Shown piece after piece: positions 38,401 to 46,140 of a DNA stretch of 64,000 nucleotides. The notes under the pieces are model-generated. The model made no database searches. It was not told the origin of the DNA and was given only the letters and a program-made list of their open reading frames with translations. Numbering within the stretch: the stretch's first letter is position 1; every line of letters starts with the position of its first letter. Location of the stretch: positions 186,001 through 250,000 of the forward strand of contig JAVCCE010000011.1 in assembly GCA_030765645.1 (NCBI GenBank), given 5' to 3'. Made by a program: the position numbers and the translations under genes. Source of the DNA: Candidatus Hinthialibacter antarcticus. GTDB taxonomy: Bacteria > Hinthialibacterota > Hinthialibacteria > Hinthialibacterales > Hinthialibacteraceae.

Positions 38401-40167
38401 AATGCCTTCAACAATTGAACGGTAGTTGGCATAGCGTTCGATATCCGTATTTTCCCGCCACCAATCTTCAGTGGAATTAGACCGGTAACTTTGCATAAAA
38501 CCACGCAGATCAGAGCCATCCGCAACGCCGAGAGGCGATTGATTGCGGATCTCGCCGGAGCCGCCTTCCATTTTATATATATTGCCGTCTGGCAAACCGT
38601 GTTCGTCTAAAAAGCGCCCGTCGACTTGTTCGGTCGCGAGATATAATCCCCAAAAATCGCCGTCATATTGCGTTCCGCCTTGCGTCATTGGCGAGTGCGC
38701 ATCATTGAGCAAACCGTCTTCATTCTCTTCATCAATGATTCTGAAATGGACGAAATTCGTGTTCGAACTTTCGATGCCCGCCATGCTGAATAATTTGAAG
38801 CCCACGGATTCAAACATTCCCTGTTCGCCGCGATGCAGGTAGTCGCCTTGTTGAATGTTGGCGCCGAGATTGACCTTATTCCACGGAAAATCGTACTTGC
38901 GCCCATAATTATCACGGGCTTGAAACGAATGCCCCCGGTTCATATTAAACTTCCACATATTCTTGCCCATCGCGTAGCGCCACACTCCGCCGCGCGCCCG
39001 CATGAGCACATGGTCATACACCACGCCGTCATAAACCAGCGTTCCCTGATAGCGGTAATCGTTACCCGAGTAACGATCAAGCCAGGTGCAATCTTCCACT
39101 TCTTCTTTGCTGCAAACGAGGTGATAAATGGGAAGCGAATTGAGAAGTTCGGGGCTATACGTTACCTCGTTGGTTTGACCAGGACGGTCGGCGCCGGTCC
39201 ACTCGGGCGCGCCGTCATAAACGAAGTAGGCGAAGTTTGGCTGGGGGTCGTCACCATACGGAACCGTCAGCGCATTGCCTAACCTATCTTCAACAGTAAT
39301 GCGGTAGCGCATCAAACTGCGGTGTTGTTGCATTGACGCAGGTAACACAACCGTGAAGATAAAATCTCCTGCGATCACATCGCCGTCTACACCGGAATCA
39401 TTCATCGCCATTTGCTGCCACTGCATCTCATACGACGCGTCATCCAGCGCGATGTAACGCCCCGGTTTCACTTCTTGATAGAGCAAGCGAACGCCAGCCA
39501 TTCCATCGGAGTCGCTGACTTTTGCGGTGATGACGACATCATCATTTGAGGTCGGCTGCGATGGCTTGTGCTCGACCTGACGAATGTGCGGAGGGACGTT
39601 TTCAGTCAATACGGAATTTTGCTTGTATGGAGTTGGAGAGGCCGAACGCCAGCTGCCCGCCAAATTATTATCAAGCGACGGATTCAGTAATTGAATAGAA
39701 TAACTTGTGCCAGTATTTCGCTCTGAAACCGGTTCGCCGACCGTCGGCCAGGGAAAGCCGAGCTGATAATCAACTTCATCTTCGACTTGCCCATCAGCGC
39801 GGCGCAGTTCAATTCGCTCGCCGCCATTCGCTAAGCGCCCCTGAAACGGGCCTTTAATTCGAGAACGCGGCAGGCTGAATTTGCTTGAAACCGCCGAAAC
39901 GTCCTGCCCGACGATGAGATAACCGCCTGCAACAATTTCTGCGCCCGCTTCAAACTGAAATTCGACCGCGTTGCGAACCGACCAGCCGGATAAATCAACG
40001 CTCGAGTCTCCGGCGTTATAGAGTTCAATAAATTCAACCCATTCCGTCTTGAGGTCAGGATCAAAATGAATTTCGTTGATAACAACATCTGCTTGAGAAA
40101 GAGTGGAAGTGAAAAAAAACAGTATCGCAATGATTTTGCAAAAACGGTACGTTGAAAAACGGTCCAT
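35410..40167 (-). CDS. Very large secreted protein with lamin-tail and CotH domains
   Basis: This 1,585-residue protein begins with a signal peptide (1-26) and an N-terminal lamin-tail domain (27-160, VVINEIHFDPD, IELYNAG). A CotH-like kinase domain follows (about 340-700; HVLMRARGGVWRYAMGKNMWKF, GDFWGLYLATEQVDGRFL), then a beta-rich region ending in a Pro/Glu linker (EPEPTPNPNPGTEPEPK), and three more lamin-tail-like repeats (about 1100-1560). CotH kinases phosphorylate surface proteins in spore coats. It ends DIQNWMMY, like the C-terminus of the 1,089-residue protein at 50360. GGGGAG precedes the ATG. Confidence 0.82.
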   Translation of the reverse strand: MDRFSTYRFCKIIAILFFFTSTLSQADVVINEIHFDPDLKTEWVEFIELYNAGDSSVDLSGWSVRNAVEFQFEAGAEIVAGGYLIVGQDVSAVSSKFSLPRSRIKGPFQGRLANGGERIELRRADGQVEDEVDYQLGFPWPTVGEPVSERNTGTSYSIQLLNPSLDNNLAGSWRSASPTPYKQNSVLTENVPPHIRQVEHKPSQPTSNDDVVITAKVSDSDGMAGVRLLYQEVKPGRYIALDDASYEMQWQQMAMNDSGVDGDVIAGDFIFTVVLPASMQQHRSLMRYRITVEDRLGNALTVPYGDDPQPNFAYFVYDGAPEWTGADRPGQTNEVTYSPELLNSLPIYHLVCSKEEVEDCTWLDRYSGNDYRYQGTLVYDGVVYDHVLMRARGGVWRYAMGKNMWKFNMNRGHSFQARDNYGRKYDFPWNKVNLGANIQQGDYLHRGEQGMFESVGFKLFSMAGIESSNTNFVHFRIIDEENEDGLLNDAHSPMTQGGTQYDGDFWGLYLATEQVDGRFLDEHGLPDGNIYKMEGGSGEIRNQSPLGVADGSDLRGFMQSYRSNSTEDWWRENTDIERYANYRSIVEGIHQYDIASGKNYYFYLNPETNEWFQLPWDLDLTWANNMFGQGDDPFKQAGILRQDGIELDYQNRMRELRDLLYNPDQTGQLIDEFASFIYHPEGESFVDADRAMWDYHWVMSRDAANRGMNNPQKSGQGRFYNISETDDFPGMLKIMKDYVVSQGQRIDTRILDGDQGVPQTPALTALNEGFSLDTLTFETSDFNDANGGSFAAMKWRVAEVEPYSVPWDPADTGAGGPQNGEFIVLFGPMESWNYFRGTTEPSEPRNLWRALDFDDAWRNRQAPIGYGEDFIATELTDMRYNYTTIYMRKMFEVSNLDDIGELSAVVLFDDGFNMWINGVHVAQQHVTEEELPFDALAEHRENTEYVPIELPDPKEYLVEGVNVVAVQVINQYLDRSSDCFFDMGLVAVNANPPEPEPTPNPNPGTEPEPKPVLHGLTEPLKYEINAVWESEELTAFQNQITVPADRIVAGRTYRVRVKMKDSEGKWSHWSQPIQFKAQDAGANQIASDYLRVTEVMYNPPDGSEYEFIELYNSHPTSSVLLGGFSFTEGITYTFPTEAELAPETYLLVALAANEEERNAFRAYYGLGSSIVIFGPYSGKLSNSGEKITLKTTIDGDDLIAFEFSDGRGWPMSADGGGHSLVPAQFTIDSGQDGFLDYGGNWRAGAHIGGSPGTSDPEPIQTFVINEIAAMTEDGNDWIEIYNPYFTIINTADFYLSDDDSNLAKWALPVMDIAPGETVVFDAQSGFNQNGEGFGISSNGESLYLSYLPGQPGDDYVVDSVSFKAQEIDVTWGRDGESPYWVSMAPSRNQINGLSQAAVLIDELMYHPEEVEGQIGDAGEYIELYNQTSQDIVLMNKNGPWRLDGGVDFVFPDDAVVPAEGRLLIVPFDPDNQTEWQAFVTRYEIEITNVIAAGPYVGNLSNQGERIALEKLLDVDPNDGTLSWGIVDEVIYYDRTPWTRDADGTGDSLQRISWGRSGNDPQNWGAGQPNPGKKNTVTDIQNWMMY

Positions 40168-40526
40168 TGAATCTCCCCATACGCCATATCACGTTCACAG
40201 TGCGTAAAAATTATAATATTCAACAATAGCACAACAATTATTATATGAAAACAAGGAGAATTACACCCGTCTTCAGCGAATCCTGTTCAAATGTCCGCAC
40301 ACAACACGACTTAACTTCTTACGAGATATTTTATATACTCCTGAGGTGTAGCAACTATTAATTGTGAATTGATTCTTTTCTTTTATTTGTCGCATTTTTT
40401 TATATGACGAATTCCTTTTTTCCTGCTGGAACCGTCTTCTATATGTCATCTCATCTGTCCATTTGGTTTGGAGAAATATCCCTTAGCGGAAACAACGGGA
40501 AACCTATGCGCAGGAGCAATTTAACC
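40168..40526. other. Intergenic region upstream of GH51
   Basis: This is an AT-rich spacer of about 360 bp between divergent genes. An open frame from ATG 40404 runs into the GH51 gene, but the better ribosome-binding site and signal peptide lie at 40527. I see no hairpin, repeat or clear promoter pair. Confidence 0.3.
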
Positions 40527-42470
40527 ATGAAAAAACGATTCATCACCACACTGTTAGCCGTAACCATGCTCATTCTTCCTTGTATCGCCGCAGCGGAAGA
40601 ATCCGTCACCATCCACGTCAACAAAACCGGGTTCCCCATATCCAAATACATTTACGGGCAATTTATTGAACACCTTGGGCGCTGTATCTATGGCGGGATA
40701 TGGGCGGAGATGCTCGAAGACCGCAAGTTTTATTACCCCGTCACCGATGATTACAACCCCTGGAAAACCACCAACGAAGGCGGCTATTGGGGCGGCGGCG
40801 ATTTTAAAGTCGTTGAGAACTCTCCCTGGAAAGTCATTGGCGAAGCCAACACGGTCAGAATGATTGAACGCAATGCGTTCGTCGGCGAACACACGCCTGA
40901 GATCAACATCAACCAATCGTCAGGCATCGAACAACTCGAACTGGCATTGCGAAAAGGCAAAGAATACGACAGTTATGTCATCGTATCCGGCGACCACAGC
41001 GCGGCGCCCATCGAAGTGCGCCTGGTTTGGGGCGACGGCGAGAGCCAACGAGAGGTCTTCACCATTGATTCAATTGGGCGCGACTTTGTAAAACACCCGT
41101 TCCGCTTTTCTGCGGGCGCTGATACAGAACATGGGCGCCTCCAGATTGTCGGATTAGGCAAAGGCAAATTCAAAATTGGAACCGCGTCTCTCATGCCCGC
41201 CGACAATGTAAAAGGTTTCCGCCCTGACACCCTGCAACTGATGCGCGAACTCGACTCGCCGGTCTATCGCTGGCCCGGCGGAAACTTCGTCAGCGATTAC
41301 AACTGGAAAGACGGCATCGGCGACCGCGACAAACGCCCGCCGCGCAAAAACCCCGCGTGGACCGGCATCGAACACAACGACGTCGGCATCCACGAATTTA
41401 TGGATTTATGCGAAATCCTCAACACAGAACCCTTCATCGCGGTCAACACCGGTTTAGGTTCGATCGAATTGGCCGCCGAAGAAGTCGAATATTGCAACGG
41501 ATCCACCGACACGCCAATGGGAAAACTGCGCGCTGAGAACGGGCGTGAAAAACCCTACAACGTAATCTGGTGGGCGGTTGGAAACGAAATGTACGGCGAC
41601 TGGCAAAAAGGCCACATGCCGCTGGAAGAATACGTCCAAAAACACAACCGCTGCGCTGAAATGATGTACAGCGTCGACCCAACCATTCAACTGATTGGCG
41701 TGGGCGCAGTCGGCAACTGGACAGAAACCATGCTCAAAGTGTGCTCAGGCCACATGGATTTACTCAGCGAACACATCTATCAGAAAAGCAAAGACGACTT
41801 AGTCGAGCATGTCAGCCTGATTCCAAATGCAATCAAACACGTCGGTGAAGCCCATCGCAAATACCGCAAAGACATCGACGGCCTCGCGCCCAAAGACATC
41901 CGCATCGCGATGGACGAATGGAACTATTGGTATGGTCACTACAAATACGGCGAACTCGGCTGTCAATATCATTTGCAGGACGGCTTGGGCATCGCAGCGG
42001 GCCTGCACGAATATTTCCGTTATAGCGATGTCTTCTTTATGGCCAATTACGCCCAAACCGTCAACGTGATCGGCGCGATCAAAACCAGCAAAACCGACGC
42101 GCAATTTGAAACGACTGGCTTGGTTCTCAAAATGTACCGCCACCACTTCGGTGAAATCCCCATTCGCATCTTGGATGCGCCGGAACCGCTGGACATCGCC
42201 GCCGCCTGGACGGCTGATTACAAATCCATCACCGTTGCCGTCGTTAATCCGACAGAGAAATTCGTCGATATCAGCGTCAATTTAAAAGGCGCGTTCCTAC
42301 AAGATGTTGGTCGCATCTGGCGAATCGCTGGAACAGACAAAATGGCGCACAATACTCCCGGTGAACCTGAAGTGGTTTCAATCAAAGAGGAACCCGTCAC
42401 CTGGAACCAAGGCAAACTGACGCTGTCGCCGATCAGCGTTTCATTGTACAAATTTGACTTGGACAACTAG
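40527..42470 (+). CDS. Exported GH51 alpha-L-arabinofuranosidase
   Basis: The chosen start ATG 40527 has AGGAG (40512-40516) and opens a signal peptide (MKKRFITTLLAVTMLILPCIAAAEE). The 647-residue product has the GH51 architecture: an N-terminal module, then a TIM barrel with acid/base Glu in WWAVGNEMYG and the nucleophile Glu in MDEWNYWY. A C-terminal beta-sandwich follows. It should release arabinofuranosyl residues from arabinan or arabinoxylan in the periplasm. A GH43-like gene follows 72 bp downstream on the same strand, forming a hemicellulose or pectin side-chain unit. Confidence 0.92.
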   Translation: MKKRFITTLLAVTMLILPCIAAAEESVTIHVNKTGFPISKYIYGQFIEHLGRCIYGGIWAEMLEDRKFYYPVTDDYNPWKTTNEGGYWGGGDFKVVENSPWKVIGEANTVRMIERNAFVGEHTPEININQSSGIEQLELALRKGKEYDSYVIVSGDHSAAPIEVRLVWGDGESQREVFTIDSIGRDFVKHPFRFSAGADTEHGRLQIVGLGKGKFKIGTASLMPADNVKGFRPDTLQLMRELDSPVYRWPGGNFVSDYNWKDGIGDRDKRPPRKNPAWTGIEHNDVGIHEFMDLCEILNTEPFIAVNTGLGSIELAAEEVEYCNGSTDTPMGKLRAENGREKPYNVIWWAVGNEMYGDWQKGHMPLEEYVQKHNRCAEMMYSVDPTIQLIGVGAVGNWTETMLKVCSGHMDLLSEHIYQKSKDDLVEHVSLIPNAIKHVGEAHRKYRKDIDGLAPKDIRIAMDEWNYWYGHYKYGELGCQYHLQDGLGIAAGLHEYFRYSDVFFMANYAQTVNVIGAIKTSKTDAQFETTGLVLKMYRHHFGEIPIRILDAPEPLDIAAAWTADYKSITVAVVNPTEKFVDISVNLKGAFLQDVGRIWRIAGTDKMAHNTPGEPEVVSIKEEPVTWNQGKLTLSPISVSLYKFDLDN

Positions 42471-42542
42471 GGAGAAGGATCAGACAAACCAGATTGGGAC
42501 GCCCGCTGGGAGCATCTCAAAAAAATGCCCTTGAGGAATACG

Positions 42543-43604
42543 ATGAAAAAGTTACTTGTCCTCACCATCTTGTTCGCATCTGTAAGCGCGGTCAATACAT
42601 TTGCAGATGATGAAATTTATTTGCTTTCATTCTTCAAAGACAACGGTCAGGCGGGCGTCTTTCTCGCCTATAGCGAAGACGGCCTCAAGTTCACCACCTT
42701 GAATGACGACAAACCCATCTTTGCTCCACCCGAATGGGAAAATCAAAACCTGACCCGCGATCCGTCTATCGTCTTTCACGACGGCGTGTTTCACATGGTT
42801 TGGACAAGTAACTGGGACGGGACCGTCTTCGGCGCCGCAACGTCGAAAGACTTAATAACCTGGTCTAAGCCAATTAGGGTCAAACCATTTGCTGATTGGC
42901 CTAAAGATGACATGCCGCGCAACACTTGGGCGCCCGATCTACATCGCGACCCAATCCGAAATGACTTTTTTATCCTGTGGTCGTCTTCAACCAAAAGCGT
43001 CGAAGGAACCGGCGGGCATGACTCTGGCGGTTTAGAAAATGGTCCTGATAAAAAGATCAAAGAAGATTTGCGATATCACCGCACGTTTGCGTCACGCACG
43101 AAAGATTTCAAAACATTTTCGCCCGCGCAATTGTTTTTTGACCCCGGCATGAGTGAAATCGACGCTTCAATGGCGTTTGATGATCGGGATACGAACAATG
43201 AGGCTGACGACCGCTGGGTGATGGCGGTCAAACACGAGCAGATCAGAGAACTCGGCGGCAAGAATATTCGTATTACAACCACTGGCGCTCAGCTGCCTCT
43301 GATATCACCCGCAATCTTTCATTCGCCGCATGATCCAGCCGCGATCTGGTCGCAGCCAGTCGCGGGGCTGGATTCAACCGTACAACCCCGACACATGGTT
43401 GAAGGCCCGACGCTGCTCAAAATTGGCAAAGAGTGGCGCCTATACTTTGACCGCTTTGACATGCGGGAAAACCGTTTTGGACTTGCAACATCGAGCGATT
43501 TAGCCATCTGGACAGACCGTACGGATGATTTGAGTATTCACCCCGAAGCGCGTCATGGTACAGTATTTCTCGCGTCGAAATCGGCGGTTGGATTTTTGAA
43601 TTAG
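42543..43604 (+). CDS. Exported GH43-like five-bladed propeller glycosidase
   Basis: This 353-residue protein starts at ATG 42543, preceded by TTGAGGAA and followed by a signal peptide (MKKLLVLTILFASVSAVNTFA). The beta-propeller fold of GH43/GH32/GH62-type enzymes is seen in NLTRDPSIVFHDGVFHMVW, MPRNTWAPDLHRDP and a later EGPTLLKIGKEWRLYFDRF. The Asp in RDPS is the usual general base, and a Glu in VEGPTLL may be the acid. Its specificity is probably arabinan or xylan-related, given the adjacent GH51. It is likely co-transcribed with GH51. Confidence 0.82.
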   Translation: MKKLLVLTILFASVSAVNTFADDEIYLLSFFKDNGQAGVFLAYSEDGLKFTTLNDDKPIFAPPEWENQNLTRDPSIVFHDGVFHMVWTSNWDGTVFGAATSKDLITWSKPIRVKPFADWPKDDMPRNTWAPDLHRDPIRNDFFILWSSSTKSVEGTGGHDSGGLENGPDKKIKEDLRYHRTFASRTKDFKTFSPAQLFFDPGMSEIDASMAFDDRDTNNEADDRWVMAVKHEQIRELGGKNIRITTTGAQLPLISPAIFHSPHDPAAIWSQPVAGLDSTVQPRHMVEGPTLLKIGKEWRLYFDRFDMRENRFGLATSSDLAIWTDRTDDLSIHPEARHGTVFLASKSAVGFLN

Positions 43605-43619
43605 ACAGACGAATAATGA

Positions 43620-43650
43620 GAATCGCTATCATGTAAAATGATAGCGATTC
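43620..43650 (+). terminator. Hairpin downstream of GH43 gene
   Basis: GAATCGCTATCAT (43620-43632) pairs perfectly with ATGATAGCGATTC (43638-43650) over a 5-base loop, 16 bp after the stop. There is no T-run immediately after, so it may be an intrinsic terminator or RNA-stability hairpin. Confidence 0.55.
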
Positions 43651-43685
43651 CATATAATTCCCATCCCTCTGACCTAATATTTTCG

Positions 43686-43856
43686 GTTCATCCGGTAAGT
43701 GAGTTTCAAAAATTGATGGATAGCCATTATTTTGTTTAGAAAAACGTATTCAGGCATGGGATGCAACTCTGGAAGCGCCTGTGCAAAACCCGCACTGAAG
43801 CGAGCAGAGTTGTACCCATGCCGCATGCAGCGAAATTTCAATTCAATTTATAAAAA
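43686..43856 (+). repeat. Structured intergenic repeat, family B copy 4
   Basis: The core at 43755-43820 has arms CATGGGATGCAACTCT and AGAGTTGTACCCATG and lacks about ten bases of the usual centre (GTGCAAAACCCGCACTG). The 5' part GGTTCATCCGGTAAGTGAG and 3' tail CAGCGAAATTTCAATTCAAT match copies 3 and 5. It is in the leader region of the gene at 43979. Confidence 0.82.
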
Positions 43857-43978
43857 AGTACCCAGTTTTCGGAAAAACCAAAATAATTACAAATTTAATG
43901 GAACAAGCGTGAACTCAATTCGTGACTCAGTAGTATACCGATTTTCATATACTGTTCGTGATTTAGGAGGAATTTGGG

Positions 43979-44653
43979 ATGAAACGCTTTATTCAAGCAA
44001 TATGGTTGTCAAGTTTTGTACTACTCATCGTAGGTGGCGTGAATGTTCAGGCGCAATTGGTCGGCGACATGCGGGTACAATCAGCGTTACTACTCAGCGA
44101 CGCGCTGTTGCTTGATCAGGCGACAACCGACAATATCGTTGAAAAATATTCAGAAATCAGCGGCAAATTATGGCAGGAAGCGCAAAACAGCGGACAAGAT
44201 TTTCAAAGCATGAGCGATGAAGAACGCCGCAAAGCCTTTAGCGACTTCCGCAAAAAAACCATTGTCGGAATGCATGAAGGCCTCAAAGACACACTATCAG
44301 AAGAACAGTTGAAAGAAGTCGAACCCGTAATGATGGTACGGGTCTTCTCTCCCTCGCCTGAGTTGCGCGCCCTTCGCCTGACAGAACTCAAAGACGAACA
44401 AAAGACGCAACTTCAACCGTTAGCGCTCTCTGTGACAAAAAAGATGGTCCCATCAAATTTTGCTTTCTTTGGGTCGCAAATGTCTGAAGAAGAACGCGAA
44501 AAAGCGCAAACTGCATTTGACGAAGAGTTAGCAAGTTTCAAGAAAAAAATAAATGCAGTATTGAATGAAGAACAAAAAGCTGCATGGCAGGAAAAAATCG
44601 ACGCCATTAATAAAGAGATCGAAGAATTACGCGCACAGCGGCAAAACCGCTAG
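43979..44653 (+). CDS. Exported helical protein (Spy/CpxP-like)
   Basis: The 224-residue protein has a signal peptide (1-25, ending VQAQL) and a helical, charged mature part. Segments such as LSEEQLKEVEPV, LKDEQKTQLQP and LNEEQKAAWQEKI resemble LTxxQ motifs of periplasmic Spy/CpxP chaperones. It could bind unfolded envelope proteins or act in a stress response. A strong ribosome-binding site AGGAGG precedes the ATG. A well-formed terminator follows. Family assignment is by pattern only. Confidence 0.6.
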   Translation: MKRFIQAIWLSSFVLLIVGGVNVQAQLVGDMRVQSALLLSDALLLDQATTDNIVEKYSEISGKLWQEAQNSGQDFQSMSDEERRKAFSDFRKKTIVGMHEGLKDTLSEEQLKEVEPVMMVRVFSPSPELRALRLTELKDEQKTQLQPLALSVTKKMVPSNFAFFGSQMSEEEREKAQTAFDEELASFKKKINAVLNEEQKAAWQEKIDAINKEIEELRAQRQNR

Positions 44654-44681
44654 ATCAAAGATCAATCATTATCATACTAAA

Positions 44682-44718
44682 AAAGGCGAGGCCGTTTGGC
44701 CTCGCCTTTCTCTTTTTT
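44682..44718 (+). terminator. Bidirectional intrinsic terminator
   Basis: AAAGGCGAGGCC (44682-44693) pairs with GGCCTCGCCTTT (44698-44709) over GTTT. T-runs lie on both sides: CTCTTTTTT for the plus strand and, on the complement, TTTTTTAG. It ends the gene at 43979 and the DUF1552 gene, which converge. Confidence 0.9.
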
Positions 44719-44731
44719 GATATAACAATTT

Positions 44732-46117
44732 TCAGATAACGGTTAACGTTCCGTTTGAGTCACCAAACCGGGCCAACTCTTCGACGCCCATTTTGTTCGC
44801 CATACTGACAAACAGGTTTGACATCGGGGTTCGGTCTAATTGCAAATATCGCCCCGGGTGCAGCGTCCCGCCGCCGCCGCCCGCAACCACCACAGGAAGA
44901 TTATCGTGATTGTGGCGATTGCCGTCGCCGTTGCCGCATCCATAGACGATCATTGAATTGTCTAACAGCGAGTTGCCGTCAACATCTTGGGTGTCGCGCA
45001 TGTGCTGCAAGAAGCGGGCGAAATGCTGCATGTAATATTGGTCGATCTGGGCGATTTTGTCTAACTTGTTTTTATCTTTGCCGTGGTGTGAAAGGTAATG
45101 GTGTCCTTCGGGAATTTCGATTTGAGTGAACGAACGGTTTGAGCCGTCGCCCGCGAGCAGCAACGTCGCGATACGGGTCGAATCGGTTTGAAACGCCAGC
45201 AGCGTCATGTCATACATGACTTCCATATGATGACCAAAGTCTGAAGGGATGCCTGGCGGCGTTTCAATTTCCGGCTCATCGAAATCGCCCAAGCGCTCCG
45301 CCCGTTCGATGCGCTGTTCAATTTCACGAACGCCAGTCAAATATTCGTCCAGTTTTTGTTTATCCTGGCTGCCGAGACTGACCTGCAAAGCGCGGGCGTC
45401 TTCCATCACAAAATCAAGCACCGAGCGCTGCGTCTGTTGGCGAATGTGATAATTCTGCTTGCGCTCGCCGATCTCTCCGCCGCCGAACAGGCGTTCAAAC
45501 ACCAAGCGCGGGTTCGGTTCAGGCGTCATTGGCGTTGTTTCAGAACGCCACGATAAATTGAACTGATACGCGCAGGAATATCCTGAGTCGCATCCCCCCG
45601 ATTTCCGTACGGAATCGCAGGTCAATTCCAGCGATGGAAAGCGAGTCAGGTGTCCAATTTCACTGGCGATGGCTTGGTCGATGGAAACGCCCAGATGAAT
45701 ATTGCTGCCGTCAGTCTTGCGCGCCCGCACTCCGGTCAGAAAAGTTGCGTTAGCGCGGGCGTGGTCTCCCGGCCCGTCGGCGCCGGCGGTGGCGTTGCGA
45801 TGCTCCAGGCCCGAAATCACTTGGACGTGCTTCTTGTGTGGCTCCAGCGATTCCATGGTTGCGCCAAACTGAAATTCCGTTCCCGAACCGGTCGGCCACC
45901 AGTTTTCTTGGTGGGCGCCGTTGGGGAAATACACAAACGCTATGCGTTTCGGAGCGGATTGTTTTGGAGACGGCAGCCAATCGCCCGCAAGCGCGGATTT
46001 GACCGTCAATGACTCAAACGCGGGCAAAGCAACGGCAACCCCAAGACCGCGCAAAAAGTTCCTGCGGTCCATGAGCGCCTGCGGTTTGATGAATGGGTTC
46101 TTATTCCTTTGATTCAT
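44732..46117 (-). CDS. Tat-exported DUF1552 protein
   Basis: This 461-residue protein is of the DUF1552 family, always found beside DUF1588/1592-type cytochrome proteins in Planctomycetota-like genomes. Its function is unknown. The start ATG 46117 is chosen for AAGGA seven bases upstream; a GTG at 46132 is in frame. The twin-arginine signal is MDRRNFLRGLGVAVALPAF. Characteristic stretches are RIAFVYFPNGAHQENWWP, ATFLTGVRARKTDGSNIHLGVSIDQ and SMIVYGCGNGDGNRHNHDNLP. It follows the DUF1592 gene closely in the same operon. Confidence 0.88.
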   Translation of the reverse strand: MNQRNKNPFIKPQALMDRRNFLRGLGVAVALPAFESLTVKSALAGDWLPSPKQSAPKRIAFVYFPNGAHQENWWPTGSGTEFQFGATMESLEPHKKHVQVISGLEHRNATAGADGPGDHARANATFLTGVRARKTDGSNIHLGVSIDQAIASEIGHLTRFPSLELTCDSVRKSGGCDSGYSCAYQFNLSWRSETTPMTPEPNPRLVFERLFGGGEIGERKQNYHIRQQTQRSVLDFVMEDARALQVSLGSQDKQKLDEYLTGVREIEQRIERAERLGDFDEPEIETPPGIPSDFGHHMEVMYDMTLLAFQTDSTRIATLLLAGDGSNRSFTQIEIPEGHHYLSHHGKDKNKLDKIAQIDQYYMQHFARFLQHMRDTQDVDGNSLLDNSMIVYGCGNGDGNRHNHDNLPVVVAGGGGGTLHPGRYLQLDRTPMSNLFVSMANKMGVEELARFGDSNGTLTVI

Positions 46118-46140
46118 AATCCCGTCCTTCACAACAGAGC

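Noticed and set aside
19670-40375. Shared 15-mer ATTAATTGTGAATTG near 19670 and 40361
   Set aside because: It is AT-rich, in opposite orientation relative to the nearest genes, and expected by chance once or more in this length of sequence.
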